Positions 37,999 through 49,804 are shown, numbered from the stretch's first letter. The stretch: 64,000 nucleotides of DNA from Phreatobacter aquaticus (GCF_005160265.1 NZ_CP039865.1:3496828-3560827); one strand, 5' to 3'. Notes: generated by a model not told the origin, from the letters alone. Made by a program: numbers and translations.

Positions 37999-38868
37999 AT
38001 GACGATTGCGCTGGCGGCCGACTGGGACCGCGCCGCTGCACGGGCCGGGACCGCGGGTGCCATGCAACGCGCCCACGGCGTCGGGCGCCTGTCGTTCCTG
38101 CGCCGCGGCGACGTGACGGCCATCCACGATTCGTATCAGGAAGCGGCGCTGCGCCTGCGCATGCCGAAACCCGAGCGCGGCGGCCCGCTCGAGGTCGTGA
38201 TCATCAACACGGCCGGGGGCCTGACCGGCGGCGACCGTTTCGACCTCTCAATCGATGCCGGTCCCCAGACCCGCGCCGTGGTCACCACGCAGGCCGCCGA
38301 GAAGGTCTATCGGTCCAGCGGCGACAAGGGCCGGTTTCATACCACGATCAAAGTGGGCGAGGGCGCCTCGCTCGACTGGCTGCCGCAGGAGGCGATCCTG
38401 TTCGACGGTTCTGCGCTCGACCGGCGGCTCGACGTCACCATGGCCACCGATTCGACGTTCCTGGCCGTCGAGGCCGTGGTCTTCGGACGTCTGGCGCGTG
38501 GCGAGACGGTCGACAGAGCCTTCCTGTTCGACCGCTGGCGCATCCGCCGGGGTGGCCGGCTGGTCTATGCCGAGGGCCTGGCAGTGGAGGGCGATCTCGC
38601 CGACCAGATTGCCCGCAAGGCGGCGGCCGGTGCCGGCCTTGCCATTGCCAGCGTCGTGCTGGCCAGCCCCGATGCTGAGACGAAGCTCGAGGCGCTGCGC
38701 GCCGTGCTCGACGCCGCCGCGGCTGACGATGTCGAATCCGGGGCCAGCGCCTTCGACGGCCTCTTGACCTTGAGGCTTGTCTCGGCCGATCCCTTCTCCC
38801 TGAGGAAGCTCCTCGTGACGCTGCTCGAACACCTGCGCGGGCCGCTTCCCCGCGTCTGGTCCTGCTGA
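37999..38868 (+). CDS. ureD: Urease accessory protein UreD
   Basis: A 289-residue scaffold protein that with UreF and UreG inserts nickel into urease. Family stretches are HGVGRLSFLRRGDV, IINTAGGLTGGDRFDL (about 75-90), TTQAAEKVYRS and LDWLPQEAILFDGS. The start at 37999 has GAGGTGGGG. First gene of the cluster; ureA follows after nine bases. Confidence 0.92.
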   Translation: MTIALAADWDRAAARAGTAGAMQRAHGVGRLSFLRRGDVTAIHDSYQEAALRLRMPKPERGGPLEVVIINTAGGLTGGDRFDLSIDAGPQTRAVVTTQAAEKVYRSSGDKGRFHTTIKVGEGASLDWLPQEAILFDGSALDRRLDVTMATDSTFLAVEAVVFGRLARGETVDRAFLFDRWRIRRGGRLVYAEGLAVEGDLADQIARKAAAGAGLAIASVVLASPDAETKLEALRAVLDAAAADDVESGASAFDGLLTLRLVSADPFSLRKLLVTLLEHLRGPLPRVWSC

Positions 38869-38877
38869 GGAAATGCC

Positions 38878-39180
38878 ATGAACCTGTCCCCGCGCGAGAA
38901 GGACAAACTGCTCATCTCGATGGCCGCCATGGTGGCGCGTCGCAGGCTGGAACGGGGCGTGAAGCTCAATTACCCCGAGGCGATTGCCTTGATCACCGAC
39001 TATGTGGTCGAGGGCGCGCGCGACGGCCGCATGGTCGCCGACCTGATGGAGGCGGGCGCCCATGTCATCACCCGCGATCAGGTGATGAGCGGCATTGCCG
39101 AGATGATCCACGACATCCAAGTCGAGGCCACCTTTCCCGACGGCACCAAGCTCGTCACAGTCCATAATCCCATTCGCTGA
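38878..39180 (+). CDS. ureA: Urease gamma subunit
   Basis: A 100-residue structural subunit of urease. It begins [20 protein letters not shown], has [24 protein letters not shown] (split: [24 protein letters not shown]) and ends with [14 protein letters not shown], all hallmarks. Length is normal. It lies between ureD and ureJ. Confidence 0.97.
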   Translation: MNLSPREKDKLLISMAAMVARRRLERGVKLNYPEAIALITDYVVEGARDGRMVADLMEAGAHVITRDQVMSGIAEMIHDIQVEATFPDGTKLVTVHNPIR

Positions 39181-39193
39181 TCCGGAGGCCATC

Positions 39194-39790
39194 ATGTCCC
39201 ACCTGCGCTCCAAGCTTGCCCTCCTTGCCGTGGTCGCCGCCAGCTTCGCCTCGACGGCCGCCGAAGCCCATACCGGCATTGGCTCCACCTCGGCCTTCAC
39301 GGCTGGCCTGATCCATCCCCTGAGCGGCGCCGATCACATCCTCGCCATGGTGGCGGTCGGCCTCTGGGCGGGCCTGCGCGGTGGACCGGCGCTCTGGGTC
39401 TGGCCGGCAACTTTTGTCGGCGCGATGCTCGCCGGCGGCGCGCTCGGCATGGCCGGCATGGGCCTGCCCTTCGTTGAGCAGGGCATTCTCGCCTCGGTTC
39501 TGGCGCTGGGGGTTGCTGCGGCCCTGGCACTTCGGCCCTCAGTTGCCCTCGGCATGGCGCTGATCGCGCTGGCCGGCCTGTTCCACGGTCATGCCCACGG
39601 CACGGAAGTGCCGGCGGACGCCTCTGGCCTCACCTACGCGGCCGGCTTCGCGCTGGCGACTGCTGCTCTTCATGCCGCCGGCATTGCCGCAACAGTGGGC
39701 GCAACCCGCTTCGCGCTCCCGGTCGTCGCCCGCATCGCCGGTGCGGTCACTGCGCTCGCCGGTCTCGGCCTGATGATCGCGGGGACCTGA
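39194..39790 (+). CDS. ureJ: HupE/UreJ-family nickel-related membrane protein
   Basis: A 198-residue membrane protein with a signal-like start ([21 protein letters not shown]) and six hydrophobic segments. The family motif [20 protein letters not shown] (residues 37-56) holds the His residues thought to bind nickel, and LFHGHAHG repeats the His pattern. In Rhizobiales ureJ sits inside urease clusters as here, between ureA and ureB. Role in nickel supply is inferred from the family. Confidence 0.88.
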   Translation: MSHLRSKLALLAVVAASFASTAAEAHTGIGSTSAFTAGLIHPLSGADHILAMVAVGLWAGLRGGPALWVWPATFVGAMLAGGALGMAGMGLPFVEQGILASVLALGVAAALALRPSVALGMALIALAGLFHGHAHGTEVPADASGLTYAAGFALATAALHAAGIAATVGATRFALPVVARIAGAVTALAGLGLMIAGT

Positions 39791-39791
39791 C

Positions 39792-40097
39792 ATGATCCCC
39801 GGCGAAATCATCACGCCCGAGGGCACGCTGGAGCTCAATGCCGGGCAGAACAGCGTCACGCTTGTCGTGTCGAACACCGGCGACCGTCCTGTCCAGGTCG
39901 GCTCGCACTACCATTTCTTCGAGACCAATCCCGGCCTCGACTTCGACCGCGCGCTGGCGCGCGGGATGCGGCTCGACATTCCCGCCGGCACCGCCGTGCG
40001 CTTCGAGCCCGGCCAGACCCGCGAAGTGACGCTCGTGCCCTATCGCGGTGCCAAGACCGTCTATGGCTTCCGCCAGGACGTGATGGGCAAGCTCTGA
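39792..40097 (+). CDS. ureB: Urease beta subunit
   Basis: A 101-residue structural subunit: [11 protein letters not shown] start, [19 protein letters not shown] (about 32-50), [18 protein letters not shown]. It starts one base after the ureJ stop, so expression is tightly coupled. Separate beta and gamma genes are usual in bacteria. Confidence 0.97.
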   Translation: MIPGEIITPEGTLELNAGQNSVTLVVSNTGDRPVQVGSHYHFFETNPGLDFDRALARGMRLDIPAGTAVRFEPGQTREVTLVPYRGAKTVYGFRQDVMGKL

Positions 40098-40118
40098 CAA
40101 GGCCCTGAGGAGAGACGC

Positions 40119-41834
<1,716 letters not shown>

Positions 41835-41852
41835 CGATCTCTGTGCCGGCTG

Positions 41853-42926
41853 CTAGGCGCCGAACTCGGCATGGTCGTCGGCGATCCGCTTCAAGGCGGA
41901 CTTGGCGCAGTCATGGAGCCAACCGGGCGTCTGGCCTTCGGCATGAAGGCGCGCCTTCTCCGCCAGGCGCGGATTGTCGGCGTGGCAATTGGCGACTTCA
42001 CGGCCCATGAGGCGCAACATGCGGGCGCGCAACAGCAGATCGAGATCGTGCTTGGCCTCGATCTTCCGGCTGCTGGGTGACAGGCGCCGCACCAGAATGC
42101 CGCTGGCCTCCTTGTAATGCGGGTCTGGCGCGCGAGCGCGGCCGCGCGCAATCCTGTTGAGGTGCAGAGTCGTGTCGCTCGGTCGATGGGTTCGGTTCCA
42201 CGCCGATGAGACGATCGCCTTCGCCTCGCGGACCACCGGTCCGCCGAGCCATTCGGCATGGGCGACAAGGCGCGGCCGCCCGAGACTGCCGGTGCCGCGG
42301 TGGCTTGCCTTGAACGCCACATCATGGTGGGAGTCCGGCAGGGCGTCGATCAGCGCCTTGCGGAAGCGTGGCGACGGCTGCTGGGTCGCCAGGCCATCAA
42401 GCTTCTCCCAGAAATGCCGGCGCTGGTCGTTCGACAAGGCAAGAGCCTTGCGCAGCCAGGCATTGTCGCGATCGAGGACCACCGGCTCGGGCTGGCAGAG
42501 CCCATCGCGATAGCCGTCCAGGATCAGGGTGCAGATCCGCTTGCCACCCAGTTCGTCATCCTTGCCAGCGGTCTTGACGGCCAGTATCGCGCTGCATGCG
42601 AGCCGCACGAGGTCCAGCGCATAGGGCATCGTCGCGGCTTCGTCGAAGTCATTGACGCCCCAGATCAGTCGGCCCTCCAGGTCGCGCCATGTCCCGAAAT
42701 TCTCAAGGTGGACATCGCCGATCGCGAGGACCTGCGGCAGATCGGCGAGTTCGGGGCAATCGGCAAGAATCGTCTCTGCCCACCTCCAATAGGTCGCACG
42801 CAGGAAGGAGAACGGGTCGTGGACCATTTTCTCGTGCTTTTTCTCGAGATCGTCTTTGACCAGCCCGCTGCCGATCTGGTCGCGCAACCAAGCTTCATAG
42901 GCAGTTGTTGACTGATGGATGTTCAT
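41853..42926 (-). CDS. DUF2252 family protein
   Basis: A 357-residue protein of the DUF2252 family, which has a kinase-like fold. Visible motifs are IGDVHLENFGTWRD (about 66-79) and WGVNDFDEAATMPYALDLVRLA (split: GVNDFDEAATMP; ALDLVRLA), resembling the catalytic-loop and metal-binding (DFD) elements of aminoglycoside-kinase-like proteins. The reaction is unknown. It lies antisense between ureC and ureE, splitting the urease cluster; the flanking genes are otherwise in normal order, so it looks like a later insertion. Confidence 0.85.
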   Translation of the reverse strand: MNIHQSTTAYEAWLRDQIGSGLVKDDLEKKHEKMVHDPFSFLRATYWRWAETILADCPELADLPQVLAIGDVHLENFGTWRDLEGRLIWGVNDFDEAATMPYALDLVRLACSAILAVKTAGKDDELGGKRICTLILDGYRDGLCQPEPVVLDRDNAWLRKALALSNDQRRHFWEKLDGLATQQPSPRFRKALIDALPDSHHDVAFKASHRGTGSLGRPRLVAHAEWLGGPVVREAKAIVSSAWNRTHRPSDTTLHLNRIARGRARAPDPHYKEASGILVRRLSPSSRKIEAKHDLDLLLRARMLRLMGREVANCHADNPRLAEKARLHAEGQTPGWLHDCAKSALKRIADDHAEFGA

Positions 42927-43037
42927 CGTCGCCGTCTCCCGTTATGCGCGAGTTGATCCCGGATAGCGTTCCTTTGCAAAGGCTCGATTACGCTAGGTTA
43001 GGTTGACGCCAACAATCCCTGTGGCAGAGATAGGGTC

Positions 43038-43754
43038 ATGATCCGCGCCACCACAGTCCGTCCGCCCCATTCCTTCGCAGAGACCGCCGTGATTGATCGC
43101 GTGGTGCTCGATTATGACGACCGGCACCGCCGGCGCATGACCATGGAGGGCGTCGAGGGCACGGAATTCCTGCTCGACCTCGCCGAGGCCATCCCGCTGG
43201 TCTCCGATTGCGGCCTGGAATTGGAGAATGGCCGGATCGTCCAGGTCGTGGCCGCTGCCGAGCCGCTGGTGGAGATCCGCACCACCGATCCGAACCACAT
43301 GGTCCGCGTCGCCTGGCATCTCGGCAACCGGCACCTGCCGACCCAGATCATGGGCTCGAAGCTCCGGATCCGCCGCGACCATGTCATCGAGGACATGGTG
43401 CGTGGCCTCGGCGCCAAGGTGGTGCTGATCGAGGCGCCCTTCGATCCAGAGGGCGGCGCCTATGGCCATGGCACGGTGACCGGTCATGACCATGGGCACG
43501 GGCATGACCATGGCCATCACGACCATGGCCACGGCAAGCATGATCATGCCGATCACGGCCATTCCCATGCGCCGAAGCCTGCCGCGCGCGACGTCTTGAG
43601 CGTCAAGACCGCCGAGCACGTCCACGACGATGCCTGTGGCTGCGGTCATGACCACAGCCACGACCATCACGGCCACGATCACCACGACCATGATCACAAG
43701 GGTCACGACCATCACCACGGTCACGGCCATTCCCACGGCCACAAGCATGGCTGA
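43038..43754 (+). CDS. ureE: Urease accessory protein UreE (nickel chaperone) with extended His-rich tail
   Basis: A 238-residue metallochaperone. The N-terminal part (residues 1-75) is the peptide-binding domain; the metal-binding domain has [15 protein letters not shown] with the conserved His. From about residue 145 the tail is dominated by His, Asp and Gly (for example [16 protein letters not shown]) with a break at [13 protein letters not shown] and a DACGCG motif. The tail probably stores many nickel ions. Its stop overlaps ureF by eight bases. Confidence 0.93.
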   Translation: MIRATTVRPPHSFAETAVIDRVVLDYDDRHRRRMTMEGVEGTEFLLDLAEAIPLVSDCGLELENGRIVQVVAAAEPLVEIRTTDPNHMVRVAWHLGNRHLPTQIMGSKLRIRRDHVIEDMVRGLGAKVVLIEAPFDPEGGAYGHGTVTGHDHGHGHDHGHHDHGHGKHDHADHGHSHAPKPAARDVLSVKTAEHVHDDACGCGHDHSHDHHGHDHHDHDHKGHDHHHGHGHSHGHKHG

Positions 43755-44439
43755 CGGATTTCGGCCGGGGGCGCTCTACCGGCTCCTGGCCTGGCTCTCG
43801 CCCTCCTATCCGGTCGGTGCCTTCAGCTATTCCCACGGCATCGAATGGGCCGTGGAGACCGGCGATATCGCCAGTCTCGGCAGCCTGACCGACTGGCTGG
43901 AGGTGGTGCTGCGCCATGGCTCGGGCCTGGCCGATGCGACCTTCTTCGCCCATGCCCATCGGGCCGTCGCGGCGGGCGATCTGGCCGCGCTGACCGAGGT
44001 GGCCGAACTGGCGGTGGCCTTCCAGCCCTCGAAAGAGCGCAGGCTGGAGACGACCGCGCAGGGCAATGCCTTCATGATGGCGACCGAAGCCGCCTGGCCG
44101 GCTGCGCCACTGGCTCTTGTGCGGCAGGCCTGGGACGGGCCGGTGGCCTATCCTGTGGCCGTCGGCGCGGCAACCGCCGCCCACGACATCGACCTTGCCA
44201 TGGCGCTCCACGCCTACCTCCATGCGGTCGCCGCCAATCTGGTCTCGGCCGCGGTGCGCCTCGTGCCGCTCGGCCAGACCGACGGGCAGCGGGCGCTCTC
44301 AGCGCTCGAGCCGATCCTGGAGGCCACAGCCGAGGCGGCGCTCCGAACCTCCCTCGAGGATCTCGGCGGCCATGCACTGCGCTCCGATCTGGCGTCGATG
44401 CGCCACGAAACCCAATATACCCGCCTGTTCAGGAGCTGA
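43747..44439 (+). CDS. ureF: Urease accessory protein UreF
   Basis: A 230-residue helical protein that forms the UreDFG activation complex. Signature stretches are [25 protein letters not shown] (split: [24 protein letters not shown]), [27 protein letters not shown], and the C-terminal [17 protein letters not shown]. The start at 43747 overlaps the ureE stop; longer readings into the ureE His tail are artefacts. Confidence 0.93.
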   Translation: MADGFRPGALYRLLAWLSPSYPVGAFSYSHGIEWAVETGDIASLGSLTDWLEVVLRHGSGLADATFFAHAHRAVAAGDLAALTEVAELAVAFQPSKERRLETTAQGNAFMMATEAAWPAAPLALVRQAWDGPVAYPVAVGAATAAHDIDLAMALHAYLHAVAANLVSAAVRLVPLGQTDGQRALSALEPILEATAEAALRTSLEDLGGHALRSDLASMRHETQYTRLFRS

Positions 44440-44443
44440 TCCG

Positions 44444-45079
44444 ATGACGAGCCCCGCCCAGAAATCGCCCCATGGCCCGCTGCGCATCGGCATTGGCGGC
44501 CCCGTCGGCTCCGGCAAGACGGCGCTGATGGACGCGCTCTGCAAGCGCCTGAAATCAACCTACGAGATCGCCGCCATCACCAACGACATCTACACCAAGT
44601 GGGATGCCGAATATCTCATGCGCTCCGGCGCGCTGCCGACCGAGCGGATCATGGGCGTGGAGACCGGCGGCTGCCCGCACACCGCCATCCGCGAGGATGC
44701 CTCGATCAATCTGGCGGCAGTGGCCGAGATGCGCGCCAAGTTCCCCGAGCTCGATCTCATCCTGATCGAATCGGGCGGCGACAATCTCGCCGCGACCTTC
44801 TCGCCGGAACTCGCCGACCTGACGATCTATGTGATCGACGTGGCGGCGGGCGAGAAGATCCCGTCCAAGGGCGGGCCCGGCATCACCCGGTCCGATCTTC
44901 TGGTGATCAACAAGACCGACCTCGCCCCCATGGTCGGCGCCAATCTCGACAATATGGCTGTCGATTCCAGGCGGATGCGCGGCGCGCGGCCGTTCATCTT
45001 CACGAACATCAAGACCGGGGCAGGGGTCGAGGACGTGGCCCTCTTCGTTGAGTCGAAGGGCGGCCTGAAAGCCGGCTGA
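44444..45079 (+). CDS. ureG: Urease accessory GTPase UreG
   Basis: A 211-residue GTPase that powers nickel delivery. P-loop [17 protein letters not shown] (about residues 14-30), then [29 protein letters not shown] with the conserved Cys-Pro-His nickel site, and NKTDLAP for guanine specificity. CAGGAG precedes the ATG, four bases after ureF. Confidence 0.96.
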   Translation: MTSPAQKSPHGPLRIGIGGPVGSGKTALMDALCKRLKSTYEIAAITNDIYTKWDAEYLMRSGALPTERIMGVETGGCPHTAIREDASINLAAVAEMRAKFPELDLILIESGGDNLAATFSPELADLTIYVIDVAAGEKIPSKGGPGITRSDLLVINKTDLAPMVGANLDNMAVDSRRMRGARPFIFTNIKTGAGVEDVALFVESKGGLKAG

Positions 45080-45145
45080 GTTGGCAGGCGATCCCCAAGT
45101 CCCTGGCGGACCTGCGACCATTTCGCTTTTCTGGGATCGATCCAA

Positions 45146-45184
45146 AGTCCACTATGCGCGCGTGGACTGGCGCCAAGACGCCAG
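45146..45184. promoter_or_regulatory. Two adjacent inverted repeats before the UxaA-type gene
   Basis: AGTCCAC/GTGGACT (45146-45152, 45162-45168) and CTGGCG/CGCCAG (45167-45172, 45179-45184) lie in the 132-base gap between ureG and the sugar-acid gene. They could be an operator or a terminator for ureG; no T-run follows. Confidence 0.3.
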
Positions 45185-45211
45185 CCAGACGATCCCCGAG
45201 GAGACGGCTCA

Positions 45212-46732
45212 ATGACCACCCAGCCCCGCTTCATCCGCCTGGCCACCGGCGACAATGTCGTCGTCGCCGTCGACACGATCGATGCCGGCAAGCGTGTTGA
45301 CGGCGTCTCGGCAACCGCGCGGGTGCCCAAGGGCCACAAGATGGCGATGCAGCCAATCGCCAAGGACGCGCCGGTGGTCAAATATGGCCAGATCATCGGC
45401 TTTGCGTCCGAGGACATCACGCCCGGCGCCTGGGTCCACACCCACAATTGCGCATTCGCGACCTTCGACCGCGATTATGCCTTCGCCCAAGGCGCCGAGC
45501 CCGAGGCGATCCTGCCATTGGCTGACCGCGCGACCTTCCAGGGCTTCCGCCGGCCGACGGGGCGCGCCGGCACGCGCAATTACATCGCGATCCTCACCTC
45601 GGTGAACTGCTCGGCCTCGGTCGCCCGCTTCATCGCCGAGGCGGTCAACCGGTCCGGCATGCTGGACGCCTATCCCAATGTCGACGGCGTCATTCCTCTG
45701 GTCCATGGCACGGGCTGCGGCCTGGCAGGCGAGGGGGCAGGCTTCGACATTCTGGAGCGCACCATCTGGGGCTATGCCACCAATCCCAACGTCTCCGCTG
45801 TCCTCATCGTGGGTCTCGGATGCGAGGTGTTCCAGATCCCCGGCCTGATGAAGCGCTACGGCATCCATCCCGGCGCGCATTTCCAGTCGATGACCATCCA
45901 GGAGACCGGCGGCACCAAGAAGTCGATCGAGGCCGGCATGGCGCGGATCGCCGAGATGCTGCCGATCGTCAACCAGACCAAGCGCGAGACGCTGCCGGCC
46001 TCCGAACTCTGCCTGGCGCTCCAGTGCGGCGGCTCCGACGGCTATTCCGGCATCACCGCCAATCCGGCGCTCGGCAAGGCGGTCGATATCCTGGTGAAGC
46101 ATGGCGGCACGGCGGTGCTCTCCGAAACGCCGGAAATCTATGGCGCCGAGCACCTGCTCACCCGCCGCGCCGAGAGCCGTGAGGTCGGCGAAAAGCTCGT
46201 TGGCATCATCAAGTGGTGGGAGGACTACACCGCCAAGAACCATGGCTCGATGGACAACAATCCCTCGCCCGGCAACAAGGCGGGCGGCCTCACCACCATT
46301 CTGGAGAAGTCGCTGGGTGCCGCCGCCAAGGGCGGATCGACGACGCTGCGCGCCGTCTATCACTATGCCGAGAAGGTCGACCGCGCCGGCTTCGTCTATA
46401 TGGACACGCCCGGCTACGATCCGGTGGCCGCCACAGGCCAGGTTGCGGGAGGCTGCAACATGCTCACCTTCACCACCGGCCGCGGCTCGGCCTATGGCTG
46501 CAAACCGACGCCCTCGATCAAGCTTGCGACCAATTCCGACATCTACACCCGCATGATCGACGACATGGACATCAATTGCGGCGATGTCCTGGATGGCGTG
46601 TCGCTGGATGAGAAGGGCCAGGAGATCTTCGAGCTGATCCTGAAGACGGCATCGGGCGAGAAGACCAAGTCTGAGCTGCTCGGTTATGGCGACAACGAGT
46701 TCGTGCCCTGGCAGATCGGCGCCACCATGTGA
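45212..46732 (+). CDS. UxaA-family sugar-acid dehydratase (altronate/galactarate type)
   Basis: A 506-residue lyase with the fused layout of altronate dehydratase: an N-terminal SAF domain (residues 1-95; GDNVVVAVDTIDAG, KMAMQPIAKDAPVVKYGQ, WVHTHNC) and a C-terminal dehydratase domain (FRRPTGRAGTRNYIAIL, HGTGCGL, GLGCEVFQI, LQCGGSDGYSGITANPALG). The cysteines fit Fe binding. It probably removes water from a hexonate or aldarate; the exact substrate is unclear. The following TRAP transporter likely brings in the substrate. Confidence 0.8.
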   Translation: MTTQPRFIRLATGDNVVVAVDTIDAGKRVDGVSATARVPKGHKMAMQPIAKDAPVVKYGQIIGFASEDITPGAWVHTHNCAFATFDRDYAFAQGAEPEAILPLADRATFQGFRRPTGRAGTRNYIAILTSVNCSASVARFIAEAVNRSGMLDAYPNVDGVIPLVHGTGCGLAGEGAGFDILERTIWGYATNPNVSAVLIVGLGCEVFQIPGLMKRYGIHPGAHFQSMTIQETGGTKKSIEAGMARIAEMLPIVNQTKRETLPASELCLALQCGGSDGYSGITANPALGKAVDILVKHGGTAVLSETPEIYGAEHLLTRRAESREVGEKLVGIIKWWEDYTAKNHGSMDNNPSPGNKAGGLTTILEKSLGAAAKGGSTTLRAVYHYAEKVDRAGFVYMDTPGYDPVAATGQVAGGCNMLTFTTGRGSAYGCKPTPSIKLATNSDIYTRMIDDMDINCGDVLDGVSLDEKGQEIFELILKTASGEKTKSELLGYGDNEFVPWQIGATM

Positions 46733-46762
46733 TCGCCAGCGGGTTTTCGCCGTCCTTTGGTT

Positions 46763-46791
46763 GGTTTCGCAACTAATTTGGTTGCGAAGCC
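46763..46791. promoter_or_regulatory. Inverted repeat between the dehydratase and dctP
   Basis: GGTTTCGCAAC (46763-46773) pairs with GTTGCGAAGCC (46781-46791), 11 bp with one G-U, around TAATTTG. It may be an operator or a hairpin that adjusts expression between the enzyme and the transporter. Confidence 0.45.
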
Positions 46792-46880
46792 CGCGGGCTG
46801 GTCGCTAACCTCCGGTGATCGAAGACCAAGAGGCGCCGAAGAGCGCCCAACCGGCACAAGCCGTCCCGAGGAACCGACCC

Positions 46881-47960
46881 ATGACCTCCAAGATACCCCT
46901 GTCGCAAAAGATCCTGACCCGCCGTCACGCACTGGCCCTGGCCGGTGCCGCCATTGCCGCTCCTGCCACCCTGCGCTCGGGCTTCGCCCAGGCCCCGCAG
47001 GTGACGCTGCGCATGCATCACTTCCTGCCGCCCGTGGCCAATGCCCATGCTCGCTTCCTGCTGCCCTGGTCGAAGAAGGTCGAGGCCGAATCCGGTGGCC
47101 GCATCAAGATCGACATCTTCCCGGCCATGCAGCTCGGTGGCGCGCCGCCCCAGCTGTTCGATCAGGCCCGCGACGGCGTGGCCGACATCGTCTGGACCCT
47201 GCCGGGCAACACGCCGGGCCGCTTCCCGTCGGTGGAAGCGATGGAACTGCCCTTCATCGCGGGCAAGCGCGGCGTCACCAATTCGCGCGCCATGGCCGAA
47301 CTGGCCCCGACCCATTTCGTCAAGGAGTTCAGCGAAGTCCACACTCTCTGCCTGTGGGCGCATGACCATGGCCTGATCCATTCGAACAAGCCTGTCCGCA
47401 GCCTGGACGACATGAAGGGCCTGAAGCTCCGCTTCCCGACCCGCCAGGCCGGCGAAGCGCTGCGGGCGCTTGGCGCCACCGCCATCGGCATGCCGGTGCC
47501 CCAGGTGCCGGAGGCGCTGGCGCAAGGGGTCATCGATGGCGCGGTCGTGCCGTGGGAGGTTGTGCCGTCGCTGCGCCTGCACGAACTGGTGCGCAACCAC
47601 ACCGAATTCCCGGGCTCGCCGACGCTCTACACGGCCACCTTCATCCTCGCGATGAACAAGCCGAAATATGAGGGCCTGCCGGCCGACCTGAAGAAGGTGA
47701 TCGACGACAATTCCGGCATGGTTGCCGCCGTCATGGCCGGCGCCATGTGGGACGAGCGCGGAACGGCGGTGGCCGAGATGGTCAAGGCACGGCCGCGCAA
47801 CACCATCATCCAGCTGTCGGCGGACGAGGTCGCCAAGTGGCGCACCGCCACCAAGCCGGTCGAGGAAGCCTGGATCAAGTCCATGAAGGAGCGCAATATC
47901 GACGGTCAGAAGCTGGTCGACGACGTGCGCGCGGCTGTCGCCAAGAACATGAATGCCTGA
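46881..47960 (+). CDS. TRAP transporter substrate-binding protein (DctP family)
   Basis: A 359-residue periplasmic binding protein. The signal peptide has twin arginines (TRRHALALAGAAIAAPA, residues 13-29) and may use Tat. The mature domain shows MHHFLPPVANAHARFLLPW, RIKIDIFPAMQLGG and the conserved LKLRFPTRQAGEALRALGA region, where the Arg binds the substrate carboxylate. GAGGAA precedes the ATG. First gene of a dctPQM operon next to the sugar-acid dehydratase. Confidence 0.9.
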   Translation: MTSKIPLSQKILTRRHALALAGAAIAAPATLRSGFAQAPQVTLRMHHFLPPVANAHARFLLPWSKKVEAESGGRIKIDIFPAMQLGGAPPQLFDQARDGVADIVWTLPGNTPGRFPSVEAMELPFIAGKRGVTNSRAMAELAPTHFVKEFSEVHTLCLWAHDHGLIHSNKPVRSLDDMKGLKLRFPTRQAGEALRALGATAIGMPVPQVPEALAQGVIDGAVVPWEVVPSLRLHELVRNHTEFPGSPTLYTATFILAMNKPKYEGLPADLKKVIDDNSGMVAAVMAGAMWDERGTAVAEMVKARPRNTIIQLSADEVAKWRTATKPVEEAWIKSMKERNIDGQKLVDDVRAAVAKNMNA

Positions 47961-47966
47961 TCCTCG

Positions 47967-48482
47967 ATGACGTCCAATGAGCATGATGGCGCGGGTCCCG
48001 CCCGCGCGGCGGTGGACAGGGTCGGCGCAATTGCGCGGACCCTGGCCATTTTCGGCGGGGCGCTGATGCTGGTCACCGCCGTGATGGTGACGCTGTCGGT
48101 CGGCGGCCGCTGGGCGCTGAGGTCGGCCATTCCCGGCGATTTCGAGCTGGTGCAGATCGCAACCGCGGTTGCGGTCTTTTCGTTCCTGCCGCTCTGCCAG
48201 CTCGGGCGCGGCAATGTCTTCGTCGATACGTTCACGCTTCGCGCGCCTGACTGGTTCAACCGCTCGCTCGATATGCTCTGGGACCTGGTCTATGCCGGCT
48301 TTGCCTGGCTGATTGCCTGGCGCCTGGCGCTCGGCGCCTATGACGCCATCTCGTCGAAAACCAGTTCCATGGTCCTGGCCTTCCCGATCGGCTGGGCCAT
48401 TGCGGCCTGCGCGGTCATGGCGGCCTTCCTCGGGCTCGTCACGCTCCTGACCATGATGAAACTCGGACGGGGCGGACGATGA
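47967..48482 (+). CDS. TRAP transporter small membrane subunit (DctQ family)
   Basis: A 171-residue protein with four membrane spans (ALMLVTAVMVTLSVGGRW; LVQIATAVAVFSFLPLCQL; a third near LVYAGFAWLIAWRLA; WAIAACAVMAAFLGLVTLL). The layout and the position between dctP and dctM define it. It overlaps dctM by ATGA. Confidence 0.85.
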   Translation: MTSNEHDGAGPARAAVDRVGAIARTLAIFGGALMLVTAVMVTLSVGGRWALRSAIPGDFELVQIATAVAVFSFLPLCQLGRGNVFVDTFTLRAPDWFNRSLDMLWDLVYAGFAWLIAWRLALGAYDAISSKTSSMVLAFPIGWAIAACAVMAAFLGLVTLLTMMKLGRGGR

Positions 48483-49798
48483 GCGGGGCAGGCGTCGCTC
48501 TCACCGGCTTCCTCGGCATGCTGGTACTCCTCGGCCTGCGCATGCCGATCGGGCTTGCCATGCTGACCGTCGGATCGCTGGGCTATGTGCATTTCACGAG
48601 CCTGCCGATCTTCATGAACTATCTGAAGACCACGCCCTATCACCTGTTCGCCAATTACACGCTCTCGGTCATCCCGCTGTTCATCCTGATGGGCGCGCTG
48701 GCCGAGAAGTCCGGTCTGTCGACCGCTTTGTTCCGGGCGGCGGCGGCCTTCCTCGGGCACAGGCGCGGCGGGCTCGGCATGGCGCTGATTGGGGCCTGCA
48801 CCGGCTTTGGTGCGATCTGCGGCTCGTCGGTCGCCACCACTGCGACATTCGGGCGGGCGACCCTGCCGGAATTCAAGCGCTACAATTACGATCCGGGCTT
48901 CGCCACCGGCATGATCGCGGTCGGCGGCACGCTCGGCATTCTCATCCCGCCATCGGTGATCCTGGTCGTCTATGCGATCACCACCCAGCAGAACATCGCC
49001 AAACTGTTCATGGCGGCGCTGATCCCGGGCTTGATGGCGGCGGTTTTCTACTGCGTCGTCATCGCCATCGTGGTCCGGCTGCGGCCGGAGGCGGGGCCGG
49101 CCCTGCCGCGCATCGGCTGGGCCGAGCGGCTGTCGGTCGCCGTCACGGTCTGGCCGGTCATGCTGATCGCAATCATTGTGGTTGGCGGCATCTATGGCGG
49201 CATCTTCACGCCGACAGAGGGCGCATCCGTCGGCTGCATCGCCATGCTGGCGGTCGGTCTGCTGCAGGGCACGCTCGGCTGGGCCGAGATCAAGCAGTCG
49301 ATCATCCAGACGGCCGAGACCTCGGCGATGATCTTCATGATCCTGCTCGGCGCCGAGGTGTTCAACGGCTTCCTGGCGCTGTCGCAGCTGCCGGACATGG
49401 CGGCGCAGATGGTCGCCCAGTCAGGGCTTCCGGGCTATGGCGTGATCGTCGCGCTGCTGATTTTCTACATCATCCTCGGCGGTGTCATGGACGAACTCGC
49501 CATGATCCTCCTGACACTGCCGATCTTCTTCCCGATCGTGACGGCGCTCGACCTCGGCATGCCGGCCGATGATATCGCCATCTGGTTCGGCATTCTCGTG
49601 CTGATGGTGGTCGGCATCGGGCTCACCGCGCCGCCGATCGGGCTGAATGTCTTCGTCATCTCGGCCATTGCCCGCGACGTGCCGATCACGCGCACCTATC
49701 GCGGCGTGCTGCCCTTCGTGATGGCGGATGTCGTGAGGCTCGCCCTTGTGGTGGCGTTCCCGGCGCTGGCGCTCTGGCTGGTGAACTGGCTGACCTGA
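48479..49798 (+). CDS. TRAP transporter large permease (DctM family)
   Basis: A 439-residue permease with about 12 membrane helices that couples sodium flow to substrate uptake. GACTGFGAICGSSVATTATFGRATLPE (split: GACTGFGAICGSS; VATTATFGRATLPE) and GGTLGILIPPSVILVVYAI are family signatures, as is GGVMDELAMILLTLPIFFP. Co-translated with dctQ (ATGA). Confidence 0.93.
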   Translation: MSGAGVALTGFLGMLVLLGLRMPIGLAMLTVGSLGYVHFTSLPIFMNYLKTTPYHLFANYTLSVIPLFILMGALAEKSGLSTALFRAAAAFLGHRRGGLGMALIGACTGFGAICGSSVATTATFGRATLPEFKRYNYDPGFATGMIAVGGTLGILIPPSVILVVYAITTQQNIAKLFMAALIPGLMAAVFYCVVIAIVVRLRPEAGPALPRIGWAERLSVAVTVWPVMLIAIIVVGGIYGGIFTPTEGASVGCIAMLAVGLLQGTLGWAEIKQSIIQTAETSAMIFMILLGAEVFNGFLALSQLPDMAAQMVAQSGLPGYGVIVALLIFYIILGGVMDELAMILLTLPIFFPIVTALDLGMPADDIAIWFGILVLMVVGIGLTAPPIGLNVFVISAIARDVPITRTYRGVLPFVMADVVRLALVVAFPALALWLVNWLT

Positions 49799-49804
49799 AT
49801 GCGG

